Positions 1 to 8,360 of a stretch of 64,000 nucleotides of DNA are shown in pieces (the first letter of the stretch is position 1; every line of letters starts with the position of its first letter). The stretch spans positions 6,696,001 to 6,760,000 of the forward strand of contig NZ_CP109442.1 of NCBI RefSeq assembly GCF_036227205.1, in the 5' to 3' direction. This DNA is from Amycolatopsis sp. NBC_01480 (GTDB lineage: Bacteria; Actinomycetota; Actinomycetes; Mycobacteriales; Pseudonocardiaceae). A model generated the notes under the pieces. The model was given only the letters and a program-made list of their open reading frames with translations, was not told the origin of the DNA and ran no database searches. The translations under genes were made by a program, and so were the position numbers.

Positions 1-366
1 TACCGCCTGGAGGACAAGCTGACCGGCGGGACAGCGGTGTACGCGCCGACGTTGCCCCGATGGGACGAGAAGTTCGCGCACCAGCTGGCTTCGGCTGACT
101 GCGTCTTCGTGGACGGAACCTTCTGGACGGACGACGAAATGTCCAGCACCGGCGCGGGAAGCCGGACCGGGCGGTCCATGGGGCACATGCCGGTCAGCGG
201 CGCCGAGGGCTCCGCCCGCGCGCTGGCCGCACTGCCCGCGAAGCGGAAGATCTACACGCACATCAACAACACGAACCCGATTCTCGACGAAGCGTCCGCG
301 GAACGACAACGGGTCACGGAGCTGGGTATCGAGATCGGCCGAGCCGGCTTGGAGGTGGAAGTATGA
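1..366 (+). CDS. pqqB: PqqB, C-terminal part (cut by window start)
   Basis: This is the last 121 residues of PqqB, a metallo-beta-lactamase-fold protein of pyrroloquinoline quinone (PQQ) biosynthesis thought to hydroxylate the cross-linked tyrosine intermediate. Visible family features are VFVDGTFW, the GHMPVSG segment and the closing YTHINNTNPIL motif, followed by a short tail. The reading frame is open from base 1, so the start lies outside the window. The stop overlaps the pqqC start (ATGA at 363-366), which implies translational coupling in a pqqBCDE operon. Identification is firm from the neighbouring pqqC, pqqD and pqqE as well as the motifs. Confidence 0.93.
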   Translation, partial: YRLEDKLTGGTAVYAPTLPRWDEKFAHQLASADCVFVDGTFWTDDEMSSTGAGSRTGRSMGHMPVSGAEGSARALAALPAKRKIYTHINNTNPILDEASAERQRVTELGIEIGRAGLEVEV

Positions 367-1058
367 ACGCCAGGTCTGCCGAAGAGTTCGAGGCGCACCT
401 GCGATCGATCGGCGAAAAGCGGTACCACCATCTGCACCCGTTCAACGAACGGATGCACGCGGGCGAGCTGTCCGAGGCGGAGTTCCGCGGATGGGTCCGG
501 AATCGCTTCTACTACCAGATGAACCTCCCGAAGAAGGACTCGTTCATCCTGACCAAGCTCCCCGGCCGGGACGACCGGCGCCGGTGGATCACGCGCATCA
601 CCGACCACGACGGGCGGACCGGCGACGAGGGCGGCATCGAAAAGTGGGTGCGCCTCGGCGAAGCGGTCGGGTTGAGCCGCGAAGAATTGTTCGACGTGGA
701 CACGGTGCTGCCGGGCGTGCGGTTCGCCGTGGACGCCTACGTGGATTTCTGCCGCGAGAAGCCGTGGCTGGAAGCGGTGGCCTCGGCGCTGACCGAACTG
801 TTCGCCCCGGGTCTGCTGAGCCGGCGGATCATCGACGTCGAGAGGCATTACCCGTGGATCGCGCCGGCCGGCCTGGAGTACTTCCGGGCGCGCCTGGTCC
901 AGCAGCCCAAGGACATCGCGCACCTGCTCGAGCTGGTGATCGAAAACGCCGGGACCAAGGCACAGCAGGACGCGTGCGCCCGAGCGCTGGAGTTCAAGTG
1001 CGACGTGCTCTGGAGCCTGCTGGACGCCGTCGAACTCGCCTACCGCAAGAGCTCGTGA
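363..1058 (+). CDS. pqqC: PqqC, pyrroloquinoline-quinone synthase
   Basis: PqqC is the cofactor-free oxidase that closes the ring and carries out the final oxidation to PQQ in the cytosol. The 231-residue product has the usual length. It shows the RYHHLHPFNERMHAGEL start region, the WVRNRFYYQ motif, the KDSFIL segment and ITDHDG, typical of this haem-oxygenase-like helical family. Its ATG overlaps the pqqB stop and its stop overlaps the pqqD ATG (TGATG), so it sits tightly inside the pqq operon. All expected segments are intact and nothing looks degraded. Confidence 0.96.
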   Translation: MNARSAEEFEAHLRSIGEKRYHHLHPFNERMHAGELSEAEFRGWVRNRFYYQMNLPKKDSFILTKLPGRDDRRRWITRITDHDGRTGDEGGIEKWVRLGEAVGLSREELFDVDTVLPGVRFAVDAYVDFCREKPWLEAVASALTELFAPGLLSRRIIDVERHYPWIAPAGLEYFRARLVQQPKDIAHLLELVIENAGTKAQQDACARALEFKCDVLWSLLDAVELAYRKSS

Positions 1059-1333
1059 TGGACCGGCCCGAGCTGACCGCCATCCCGAAGCTGGCGACGA
1101 AGGCGATGCTGAAGCACGACAATGTCCGGGACGTGGAACTGCTCCTGCTGCCGGAACGAGTGGTGCTGCTGAACAAGTCCGGGGCGGCGATCCTGGGCCT
1201 GTGCGACGGCAGCCGGACGGTGCGCCAGGTGGTCGACCAGCTGGAGCGGGACTTCGAGGCCGACGATCTCGCGAGCGACGTGATGAAGTTCCTCCAGGAC
1301 GCGCGGGGACGGGGCTGGGTGGTGGTCGCGTGA
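1058..1333 (+). CDS. pqqD: PqqD, PqqA-binding peptide chaperone
   Basis: PqqD is the RiPP recognition element that binds the PqqA precursor and presents it to the radical-SAM enzyme PqqE. The product is 91 residues, standard for the family. It shows the conserved core around VVLLNKSGAAILGLCDGSRTV, where the N-x-S/T-A-A-x-I-L-x-L-C-D-G pattern is diagnostic, and a hydrophobic C-terminal strand. The ATG at 1058 was chosen because it overlaps the pqqC stop; a longer frame upstream would run through pqqC. The stop overlaps the GTG of pqqE. Confidence 0.93.
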   Translation: MDRPELTAIPKLATKAMLKHDNVRDVELLLLPERVVLLNKSGAAILGLCDGSRTVRQVVDQLERDFEADDLASDVMKFLQDARGRGWVVVA

Positions 1334-2436
1334 ACGGGATTCCGCAGCCGTACGGCCTGCTGGCCGAAGTGACGCACCGGTGCCCGCTGCACTGCGTGTA
1401 TTGCTCGAACCCGTTGGCGTTGCTCGACCGGCAGGACGAGCTCGGCACCGAAGACTGGCTCCGGGTGATCCGCGAGGCAGCCGGGCTCGGCGTGGTGCAG
1501 GTGCACTTGTCCGGCGGCGAACCGCTGGTGCGCGGCGACCTGGAGGCGCTGGTCGCCGAATGCCGCCGCCTGGGCTTGTACACCAACCTGATCACCAGCG
1601 GCCTCGGCCTGACGGCGAGCCGGGCGGAAGCGCTGGTCGCGGCGGGGCTCAACAGCGCCCAGCTGAGCATCCAGGGCGACGCCGCCGAATCGACGGACCT
1701 GGTCGCCGCGAGCAAGCGGTTCGACAAGAAGGAGGCCGCCGCGCGCATCATCCGCGATGCCGGCCTGCCGCTGAACATGAACGTGGTGCTGCACCGGCTG
1801 AACCTGGACCGGCTGGACGCGATCATCGACGTCTGCGTGGCGTGGGGCGCCGAGCGGCTGGAGCTCGCCAACAGCCAGTACTACGGCTGGGCGTTGCGCA
1901 ACCGCGACCTGCTGATGCCGGGCAAAGCCCAGCTGGACGACGCGGTGGCCGTCTACGAACGCCGGAAGGCGGAGCTGGGGGAGCGCATGGAACTCCTCTG
2001 GATCCTGCCGGACTACTACGAGCCGTACCCGAAGCCGTGCATGGGCGGCTGGGCGCAGAACGCGCTGACCGTCGCGCCCGACGGCACCGTGTACCCGTGC
2101 CCGGTGGCGGCGGAGATCACGACGATGGCCTTCTCGTCGGTGCGGGACCACGGCCTGGAGTGGATCTGGGCGAAATCCGAGTCGTTCCAGGCCTTCCGGG
2201 GAACGGACTGGATGCCGGACCCGTGCCGGAGCTGCCCGCGCAAGGAGATCGATTTCGGCGGCTGCCGCTGCCAGGCGTTCGCGCTGACCGGCGACGCGGC
2301 GCGAACCGATCCGGTGTGCCAGCACTCGCCGGACCACCACCTGGTGCAGGACGCTCTGGTCCGTGCCAATCAGGACCACGGCGAAGCGGCGGAACTGGTT
2401 TACCGGCGTCCGACGGTGCCGGCGCGCGGGCGCTGA
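1330..2436 (+). CDS. pqqE: PqqE, PqqA peptide cyclase (radical SAM)
   Basis: PqqE makes the Glu-Tyr carbon-carbon cross-link in PqqA, the first step of PQQ formation. The 368-residue protein has the radical-SAM cluster motif CPLHCVYC near residue 20, an SGGEP S-adenosylmethionine-binding motif, and a C-terminal SPASM domain with many cysteines (CMGGW, CPVAAE, CRSCPRKE, GGCRCQAF, VCQHSP) for auxiliary iron-sulfur clusters. The GTG start at 1330 overlaps the pqqD stop in the GTGA arrangement. The reading frame is intact, so the pqqBCDE set looks functional. Confidence 0.96.
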   Translation: MNGIPQPYGLLAEVTHRCPLHCVYCSNPLALLDRQDELGTEDWLRVIREAAGLGVVQVHLSGGEPLVRGDLEALVAECRRLGLYTNLITSGLGLTASRAEALVAAGLNSAQLSIQGDAAESTDLVAASKRFDKKEAAARIIRDAGLPLNMNVVLHRLNLDRLDAIIDVCVAWGAERLELANSQYYGWALRNRDLLMPGKAQLDDAVAVYERRKAELGERMELLWILPDYYEPYPKPCMGGWAQNALTVAPDGTVYPCPVAAEITTMAFSSVRDHGLEWIWAKSESFQAFRGTDWMPDPCRSCPRKEIDFGGCRCQAFALTGDAARTDPVCQHSPDHHLVQDALVRANQDHGEAAELVYRRPTVPARGR

Positions 2437-2439
2437 CGG

Positions 2440-3070
2440 ATGCCGTTGGCGGGAACGAAGCTCACGAGCGGCGAGGCAGCCGCGCGTTCGGCGAGGGTCT
2501 CCGAGGTCCGGTACGAGGTGGAGCTCGACTTGACGGCGGGCGAGCGCGAGTTCGCGACCACCACCGTCATCCGCTTCCGGCATTGTTCCGCCTCGCGTCG
2601 ATCGGCAGCGACCTCGACGGGCTGGTGGACGTCGCGATGGGCGTGGATCCGGGGGACAGCGGCCGCCGGAACGCCCTGACGGTGGCCGCTGCTCGCCCCG
2701 ACGCGGCCGGCAAGGAGGAGACTGGCAGCGGTTGTTCAGGGACGGCTTTTCGCTCGCGGAAAAGAAAGCGATCATGGCGGGCCTGCGGCAGCCGGCGCAG
2801 GAGGAGTTGCTCACCCCGTACGCGGATCGCTACCTGCGGGCGGTGGAGAGCATGCCGGGTGCCGTCGCGCCGGAGTTCGCGGTGGCGTTCGCCCGCGCGC
2901 TCTATCCCCGGTTCACGAACGCCGGGCAGAGCGTGCTGACGGGTACGGACCGCCTGCTGGAGAGCGACCTGCTGGCCGAAAACGTGGTGAAGGTCCTCCG
3001 GGAGGAACGGACCGAGCTCGTCCTCCTGCGAGCGGCGCGCGAGTGCGACGCCGCGTACCCGAGGCATTAG
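2440..3070 (+). pseudogene. Decayed M1 aminopeptidase (PepN-like) remnant
   Basis: Three bases after pqqE an ATG opens a frame whose first ~47 residues look like the N-terminus of actinobacterial aminopeptidase N (EVELDLTAGEREF...TTVIRFR). The frame then becomes meaningless, while a second frame (about 2580-2715) gives RNALTVAAARPDAAGKEE. A third frame (about 2723-3070) gives the aminopeptidase C-terminal region (WQRLFRDGF, QEELLTPYADRYL), ending at 3070. The whole catalytic middle of an enzyme normally near 850 residues is missing, and at least one frameshift separates the surviving pieces. The position suggests it was once the fifth gene of the pqq operon, perhaps a PqqA-processing peptidase; that role is inference. 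Confidence 0.72.
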
Positions 3071-3092
3071 CGGGCCGGACCGGGCGGTGGAA

Positions 3093-3135
3093 GGCGCAAG
3101 GCTCCAGTTACGCTGACATCCTGGAGCCTTGCGCC
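3093..3135. terminator. Hairpin between pepN remnant and pqqA copy 1
   Basis: A perfect 15-bp inverted repeat (GGCGCAAGGCTCCAG at 3093-3107, complement at 3121-3135) encloses a 13-base loop. It lies between the end of the rightward pqq operon and the leftward pqqA, where a bidirectional terminator would be expected. There is no long T run on either side. Confidence 0.6.
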
Positions 3136-3149
3136 GGCTGGAGTCGCCC

Positions 3150-3224
3150 TCAGCCCCGGTAGAAGTAACCCGTGGCTTCAGCGCAAACCTCGACGACGGT
3201 GTATTCCGGCGATTCCCACTTCAC
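3150..3224 (-). CDS. pqqA: PqqA precursor peptide, copy 1
   Basis: This 24-residue peptide (MKWESPEYTVVEVCAEATGY then FYRG) has the PqqA hallmark Glu-x3-Tyr, with Glu16 and Tyr20 being the two residues fused by PqqE to become PQQ. The start is a GTG at 3224-3222. It is preceded seven bases upstream by a perfect Shine-Dalgarno AGGAGG (3232-3237 on the plus strand). The gene is convergent to pqqBCDE rather than the first gene of that operon. A second copy lies at 8798. The spacing of the catalytic pair and the ribosome site make this a confident call despite its size. Confidence 0.92.
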   Translation of the reverse strand: MKWESPEYTVVEVCAEATGYFYRG

Positions 3225-3629
3225 GGTATTTCCTCCTGGTGAGCGATTCTCGCGAGTGCTTCGGCGCGAAGCATCTTCGAAGCGGCGAAAGCGGGGCTAC
3301 CGAAATGAAACAGGTGGCCTCGATTCGGTGACGAACGGTGCCGTCCTCGCCACGAAAGGCTCGGAGTTCCTTGTCTGGCAAGGCTTTGCGCCACTGGGTG
3401 CCTGCTCGGCGCCGACGGCTTCAGCGCCGGCCGCCCCGCAGGTGACGTACTGCACACCGTTCATGTCCGCAGGGCGCACGTTCGTTTCCCGCGGATTGAC
3501 CAAGCGGGCCGGCCGGGGCACGCTCATGGCACATCACGGGTCACGGCGCCGGCCGATGACCGCGCATTCCGCGCACAACGAGTGTTCTGATCGCGCAGTA
3601 CGACGCATTCCGGAGCGAGAGGGGAAATC
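3225..3629. promoter_or_regulatory. Divergent pqqA1 / lysR intergenic region
   Basis: About 400 bases without a credible gene separate pqqA copy 1 (leftward) from the LysR regulator (rightward), so both promoters should lie here. A short palindrome GCTTCG-GCG-CGAAGC sits at 3258-3272, just upstream of the pqqA1 ribosome site, and could be an operator. No convincing -35/-10 pair was found by eye. Confidence 0.4.
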
Positions 3630-4631
3630 GTGGTTCTTCCATCAAAAATGCCTCAGCTCGCCGATCTCGATCTGCTGCTGTCGGTCGAACATTACGGCAG
3701 CGTGGGGAAGGCGGCGCAAGCGCACAGTCTTTCCCAGCCGGCGGCCAGCATCCGGATCAGTGCCATGGAACGCCGCCTCGGCCTTCGGCTGCTGGAGCGG
3801 TCCCCTACTGGTTCGAAGCTGACTGAGGACGGGGAGATGCTCGCGAAGTATGCCCGCAACGTGATGCACGCGGCGCGGGAGCTGCTGGAGTTCGGGTCCG
3901 GATCCCAGTCCGCCGGCGCCGAGCGGCTGCGGCTCGCGGGCAGCCCGGGCGTGGCCGAGCACCTGATCCCGGAATGGCTGAACCGCTCCGGGTTCTCGTT
4001 CGGCGAGGTGCGGGTGGAGGTGCAGACCGGCGGCGTCGACGAGCTGCGCCGGCTGATCCGGGCCGACCGCGTCGACCTCGCGTTCGTCGACGGCTGGTGC
4101 CAGGCCGGAAGCCCGGTGCCGAAACAGTTTCGCGAGGACTTGGTCACCCAGTACATCTGCGACGACCGGCTGGCCGTGGTCGTCGGCGCGCTGCATCCGT
4201 GGGCGCGGCGGGCCGGTCCGGTCACGGTGCGGGAACTGGCGTCGGCCCAGTTGGTGCTGCGCGAGCGGGGATCCGGGCTCCGGGAGTTCACGGACGAGCT
4301 GCTGGGTTCGGCGCGCGCTTCGCGAAGCTACGTCGAACTCCCTTCCAGCGCGGCGGTCAAGCAGGTGGTCGCCACGGGCCAGCGGGTGACCGTGCTGAAC
4401 ATCTCCACCGTCCGGTCCGAAATCGCGGATGGCCGGCTGCGGCTGGTGCCGGTCGATCAGGAGATGCCGGCGAAGCCGATCTACGCGGCGTGGAGCGAAC
4501 GCCGGGGACTGCCCGGGCATGCGCGCGAACTGGTCGATATCGCGGCGTCGAAGGGCAGTCCGATGCCGGGCGCCGAGCTCGGCCCGAAAGTCACGAGCAC
4601 AGGAGGAATGACAGTCGATGTCCACTCTTAA
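3630..4631 (+). CDS. LysR-family transcriptional regulator
   Basis: This 333-residue regulator has an N-terminal winged helix typical of LysR proteins (DLLLSVEHYGSVGKAAQAH, then LSQPAASIRISAMERRLG and LLERS). A periplasmic-binding-protein-like effector domain follows from about residue 95. The GTG at 3630 has a GAGGGG ribosome site five bases upstream; an ATG at 3648 is an alternative. Its last 14 bases overlap the start of the class I aldolase gene, which suggests co-transcription and control of carbon metabolism in this island. CbbR-type LysR proteins control sugar-phosphate pathways in other autotrophs and methylotrophs; the effector here is unknown. Confidence 0.88.
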   Translation: MVLPSKMPQLADLDLLLSVEHYGSVGKAAQAHSLSQPAASIRISAMERRLGLRLLERSPTGSKLTEDGEMLAKYARNVMHAARELLEFGSGSQSAGAERLRLAGSPGVAEHLIPEWLNRSGFSFGEVRVEVQTGGVDELRRLIRADRVDLAFVDGWCQAGSPVPKQFREDLVTQYICDDRLAVVVGALHPWARRAGPVTVRELASAQLVLRERGSGLREFTDELLGSARASRSYVELPSSAAVKQVVATGQRVTVLNISTVRSEIADGRLRLVPVDQEMPAKPIYAAWSERRGLPGHARELVDIAASKGSPMPGAELGPKVTSTGGMTVDVHS

Positions 4632-5595
4632 CAAGATCGCTCGCATCATGGTCTCCGAACGGCGGGGAATCCTCGCCGCCGACGAGAGCATCGGGACGAT
4701 GTCTTCCCGGCTCGAAGGGGTGGGCGTCGAGGCGACCGAGGAGAACCGGCGCGTGTACCGGGAACTGATCGTCACGACCCCGAAGCTCTCGGAGTCGGTC
4801 AGCGGCATCATCCTCGCGGACGAGACGTTCCACCAGCGGCTGTCCAACGGGCAGACCTTCCCGGCGTTTCTGGCCGATCTGGGCATCCTCGCCGGGATCA
4901 AGGTCGACACCGGGGCGAAGCCGCTGGCGGGCGCACCGGGCGAGAACGTTACCGAGGGGCTCGACGGGCTGCGCGAGCGCGTACGGAATTACGCGGCGCT
5001 CGGGGCGACGTTCGCCAAGTGGCGCGCGACCATCACGATCGGCGACGGCCTGCCGTCGGACCGCGCGGTGCGGGCCAACGTGCACGCGCTGGCGCGGTAT
5101 GCCGGCCTGTGCCAGGAAGGCGGCGTCGTGCCGATCGTCGAGCCCGAGGTGCTGATGGACGGGTCGCACTCGCTGGCGCGGTGCAAGCAGGTCACGACGT
5201 CGGTGCTGCGGTCGCTGTTCGACGAGCTCAACCTGATGCAGGTGCAGCTCGACGGCATCGTCCTCAAGCCCAACATGGTGGTCGCCGGGAAGAACTGCCC
5301 GGAGCAGCCGTCGGTCCGGGAAGTCGCCGAGGCCACAGTGGACGCGCTGCGGGAGACGGTGCCGACGTTCGTGCCGGGCATCGCCTTCCTGTCCGGCGGG
5401 CAGAGCCCGGAGAAGGCGACCGAGCACCTCGCGGCGATGCAGCGGCTCGACCCGCTCCCGTGGGAGCTCACCTACTCGTTCGGCCGGGCGCTGGTCGGGC
5501 CGGCGCTCGAGACCTGGCGAGGCGACAACGGCAAGCGGGAAGCCGCCCAGAAGGCGCTCTCCGACCGGGCCGTGGCGAACGCCGCCGCCCGCTGA
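4618..5595 (+). CDS. Class I fructose-bisphosphate aldolase
   Basis: The 325-residue protein matches class I (Schiff-base) aldolases, which cleave fructose 1,6-bisphosphate and can also condense erythrose 4-phosphate with dihydroxyacetone phosphate to sedoheptulose bisphosphate. Visible motifs are GILAADES near the N-terminus, KVDTGAKPLAG, PIVEPEVL, and the Schiff-base lysine in VLKPNMVVAGK. The late segment FLSGGQSPEKAT is also characteristic. A strong AGGAGG ribosome site lies at 4601-4606 inside the end of the LysR gene, eleven bases before the ATG. In this island it would serve RuMP-cycle cleavage or regeneration. Confidence 0.93.
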   Translation: MSTLNKIARIMVSERRGILAADESIGTMSSRLEGVGVEATEENRRVYRELIVTTPKLSESVSGIILADETFHQRLSNGQTFPAFLADLGILAGIKVDTGAKPLAGAPGENVTEGLDGLRERVRNYAALGATFAKWRATITIGDGLPSDRAVRANVHALARYAGLCQEGGVVPIVEPEVLMDGSHSLARCKQVTTSVLRSLFDELNLMQVQLDGIVLKPNMVVAGKNCPEQPSVREVAEATVDALRETVPTFVPGIAFLSGGQSPEKATEHLAAMQRLDPLPWELTYSFGRALVGPALETWRGDNGKREAAQKALSDRAVANAAAR

Positions 5596-5596
5596 G

Positions 5597-5619
5597 CGGC
5601 CGAGGGGATTGCTCGGCCG
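5597..5619 (+). terminator. Short hairpin after aldolase
   Basis: An 8-bp inverted repeat CGGCCGAG / CTCGGCCG (5597-5604 and 5612-5619) with a 7-base loop directly follows the aldolase stop. It is too short, and lacks a T run, to be a sure terminator; it could be a weak one or an RNA-stabilising hairpin. Confidence 0.35.
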
Positions 5620-5712
5620 GTGCCCGTGGAAGCGGCATCGGCCGAGCCGGCCTTTTCCCGGCGCTTCGAGCGTCGGAGCACTTCACCCGCCGTCGCTCGA
5701 GCAAAGGGATTG

Positions 5713-6744
5713 ATGTCGATGAGAACTCATGAACGGGGCACCTCCGAGGCTCCCGGCCGCGCCGCGGCAGCGGAAGGGGTGTTCGCCTGGAACGGGGGAC
5801 TCGACGACGCCCTCGCCCTCGAACTCGTGCCGGTCACCGAGGCGGCCGCGCTCGCGGCCGGACGATGGGCCGGGCACAGCGGCGACAGCGCCAGGCTCGC
5901 CGCCGTCGACGCGACGCACACCGGCCTGCGGTCGGTCCCGATGCGCGGCGTTGTCGTGCTCGGCGCGGGCGCGCGCGAAGACACGCCCGCGCTGTTTCAC
6001 GGCGCGGAGGTCGGCTACGGCGACGGGCCGGCGTGCGACGTCGGGATCAGCTTCGGAGACGGCGCGCTTTCGGAGACACGGGACGTACCGTGCGCGCTGA
6101 CTGCGATCGCGGTGGCGGAGCGCGGCGCGATGCTCGACCCGCCGCCGGAGTTCGACCTGGAGAAGCTGGTCGTCGCCGCTGATTTCGCCGATGTCGTCGA
6201 CCTCACCCGCCCGGTCGCGGAGAACGTGCGGATGCTCGCCGCGGCCAAAGGCGTTCGGGTGTCCGATGTGGTCGTCGCGGTGCTCAACCGGCCCCGGCAC
6301 GTGGCTCTCGCACGGGAAATCCAGGACGCCGGCGCGCGCCTGCACCTGCTGGAGGGCGGCGAAATCGCGGGAGCCGTCGCCACCGCCCGGGCCGAGCGCC
6401 AGGTGGACCTGCTGCTGGGCACCGGGAGCGCGGCGCAGGGGGTCATCGCCGCGGCCGCGCTGTCCTGCCTCGGCGGATCGATGCAGGCCAGGCTGGTGCC
6501 CCGAGACGCCCGACGGGCAGGAGAGCCCGGCACCGGCGGGGTCCTGCGCACCGAAGACCTGGTGCGCGGGGAGAACGTCGTGTTCTGTGCCACCGGGGTG
6601 ACCAGCAGCGAGCTGCTGGGCGGGATCCGGAACGAGGGCGCGGGGCGCGCCATCGCCCAGTCCGTCGTGCTGTGCTCGAACCCGGACACGGTGCGGACAG
6701 TCCGATCCGAACACCGGTACGCCAGGCCGTCCGGGCATGAGTGA
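5713..6744 (+). CDS. Degenerate GlpX-like (class II FBPase) homologue
   Basis: The 343-residue protein aligns along its length with class II fructose-1,6/sedoheptulose-1,7-bisphosphatases. Shared segments include HGAEVGYGDGPACDV, NVRMLAAAKGVRVSDV, LNRPRHVALAREI, and GENVVFCATGVTSSELLGGI. The metal-binding motif found in the intact GlpX at 22682 (AVDPLEGT) is here ISFGDGA, and the upstream GEGEKD motif is GAGARED. The acidic ligands are therefore largely lost, and catalysis by the normal mechanism is unlikely. The frame is intact over more than 1 kb, which argues for a retained function (regulatory or altered substrate). An ATG at 5719 is an alternative start. It overlaps the next gene by eight bases. 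Confidence 0.75.
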   Translation: MSMRTHERGTSEAPGRAAAAEGVFAWNGGLDDALALELVPVTEAAALAAGRWAGHSGDSARLAAVDATHTGLRSVPMRGVVVLGAGAREDTPALFHGAEVGYGDGPACDVGISFGDGALSETRDVPCALTAIAVAERGAMLDPPPEFDLEKLVVAADFADVVDLTRPVAENVRMLAAAKGVRVSDVVVAVLNRPRHVALAREIQDAGARLHLLEGGEIAGAVATARAERQVDLLLGTGSAAQGVIAAAALSCLGGSMQARLVPRDARRAGEPGTGGVLRTEDLVRGENVVFCATGVTSSELLGGIRNEGAGRAIAQSVVLCSNPDTVRTVRSEHRYARPSGHE

Positions 6745-7795
6745 GATCGCCGCCTCGGCCGGCAGCGCCGAACCTCTGCTTGCCCGCTACCGCGGGCTGA
6801 TCTGCGACCTCGACGGCGTCGTATACCGCGGTGCGGCCGCGGTTCCGCACGCGGTCGAGACCTTGAACCAGGTGACCGAGCGCGGCGTCCCGGTCGTCTT
6901 CGCGACCAACAACGCGTCCCGGGCACCCGCGGACGTCGCCGATCACCTGCGTGAGCTGGGGATCGCCGGGGCCGGCTGGTCGGTGGTCAACAGTTCCCAG
7001 GCCGCAGCGGCCTATCTGGCGCGGCGGCTGGCTCCCCGGGCGCGCGTCTGCGCGGTCGGCGGGCCGGGAGTCGCCCACGCGCTGGCCGAAGCCGGGCTGA
7101 CGCCGGTCCGGGTCGCGGACCTCGACGGCGCGCCGGTCGAAGCGGTCGTGCAGGGCCTGGGGTACGACATCACCTGGCGCGAACTGGCCGCGGTCGGCTA
7201 CCTGGTGGAAGCCGGCGCTGCCTGGGTGGCCACGAACGTCGACCGCACACTTCCCACGCCGTACGGGAAAGCGCCGGGCAACGGCGCGCTGGTCGCGTTG
7301 GTGCAGACCACGACCAGCGCCTCCCCGCACGTGGTCGGCAAGCCGAAGCCGGCGTTGTTCGAGTTGGCCCGCGCCCGGCTCGGCACCGGGCAGCCGGACA
7401 CGCTGGTGTGCGGGGATCTGCTGGGCACCGACATCGAAGGCGCCGGCTCCGCGGGTCTCGACTCGCTCTTCGTGTTGAGCGGATCTTCCCGGCTCCGCGA
7501 TCTGGCGTTCGCCGAGCGCGGTGCGCGGCCGACGTACGTCGCTGCCGACTTGAGCGGGCTGCTCGCACCCGCGCTGCGGCTGGACGGCACCTCGGCCCAG
7601 TGTCTCGTCGAGCTCGGGCCGGACGACGTTCCCCGCCTGCCGAGCGCCGGCGACCACGGCAGAGTGCTCCAGTCCGTCGTCGCCACGGTGTGGGCGGCGC
7701 GCGACGACGGCCGGACCGTCTCTGACGACGCGCAGCTGTGGGAACGGATCGAAAAGCAGCTCGGTGTCGCCGGTCCGGGGCGACCCACGCCGTGA
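6737..7795 (+). CDS. HAD-IIA (NagD-like) sugar-phosphatase family protein
   Basis: This 352-residue HAD-superfamily hydrolase has motif I DLDGVVYRG, motif II with TNNAS, the lysine motif GKPKPALFELA, and motif III GDLLGTDIEGA. The order and the cap type are those of NagD/phosphoglycolate-phosphatase-like enzymes of subclass IIA. A C-terminal extension of about 80 residues goes beyond the usual ~260. Its ATG lies inside the end of the degenerate GlpX gene, so the two are probably translated together. Substrate cannot be read from sequence; a sugar phosphate of the RuMP cycle is a reasonable guess from context. Confidence 0.82.
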   Translation: MSEIAASAGSAEPLLARYRGLICDLDGVVYRGAAAVPHAVETLNQVTERGVPVVFATNNASRAPADVADHLRELGIAGAGWSVVNSSQAAAAYLARRLAPRARVCAVGGPGVAHALAEAGLTPVRVADLDGAPVEAVVQGLGYDITWRELAAVGYLVEAGAAWVATNVDRTLPTPYGKAPGNGALVALVQTTTSASPHVVGKPKPALFELARARLGTGQPDTLVCGDLLGTDIEGAGSAGLDSLFVLSGSSRLRDLAFAERGARPTYVAADLSGLLAPALRLDGTSAQCLVELGPDDVPRLPSAGDHGRVLQSVVATVWAARDDGRTVSDDAQLWERIEKQLGVAGPGRPTP

Positions 7796-7889
7796 TCCGG
7801 GCCGTGGTCTCGCCCGGCCACGCGGACCCGGATCTGAAGGGGCCTGCCGATCCCCGCTGAGCACCGGGTGAGATCGCGGCTGCCGCGGG

Positions 7890-8360
7890 TCAATCTCCGG
7901 GCAGGGCAGGCGGTTCGCCGGTGCGTTCGTACTCCGACAGCAGGTCGATCCGGCGCTGGTGCCGCCCGCCCTCGAATTCGGCGGCGAGGAACGCGTCCAC
8001 GATGCGCTCGGCCTCCTCGACCGTGTGCATCCGGGCGCCGATGCCGGCCAGCAGGGCGTTGTTGTGCCGTCGCGCCAGCCGGGCGGTGTCCACGCTCCAG
8101 GCCAGCGCGGCGCGGGCCCCGGGCACCTTGTTCGCGGCGATCTGCTCCCCGTTGCCGGAACCGCCGATGACGATGCCGAGGCTGCCCTCGTCGGCGACGA
8201 CGCGCCGTGCCGTCTCGACGCAGTACGGCGGATAGTCGTCGCCGGCGTCGTAGCCGGCCGGGCCGACGTCGGTCACCTGGTGGCCGAGCCGCGAAAGTCG
8301 TTCTGCGAGGTGGGTTTTGAGTTCGAGCCCGGCATGATCGGAGCCAACGTAGATTCGCAC
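7890..8360 (-). CDS. rpiB: Ribose-5-phosphate isomerase B
   Basis: RpiB interconverts ribose 5-phosphate and ribulose 5-phosphate. The 156-residue product has YVGSDHAGLELK at the N-terminus and GGSGNGEQIAANKVPG, the actinobacterial variant in which a glutamate replaces the catalytic cysteine of the E. coli-type enzyme. The WSVDTARLARRHNNAL segment is also typical. The GTG at 8360 is preferred because it begins exactly at the family start (VRIYVGSDHAG); longer frames upstream add no homologous sequence. It faces the HAD gene convergently. In a RuMP context it supplies pentose-phosphate equilibration. Confidence 0.93.
   Translation of the reverse strand: MRIYVGSDHAGLELKTHLAERLSRLGHQVTDVGPAGYDAGDDYPPYCVETARRVVADEGSLGIVIGGSGNGEQIAANKVPGARAALAWSVDTARLARRHNNALLAGIGARMHTVEEAERIVDAFLAAEFEGGRHQRRIDLLSEYERTGEPPALPGD

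Noticed and set aside
252..2814. Long minus-strand open frames over the pqq genes
   Set aside because: They mirror the high-GC codons of pqqC, pqqD and pqqE, have arginine/proline-rich sequence without domains, and the plus-strand genes are certain.
3172..3822. A plus-strand frame running from pqqA1 into the LysR gene
   Set aside because: It crosses the antisense of pqqA and an out-of-frame part of LysR; composition is random and there is no ribosome site.
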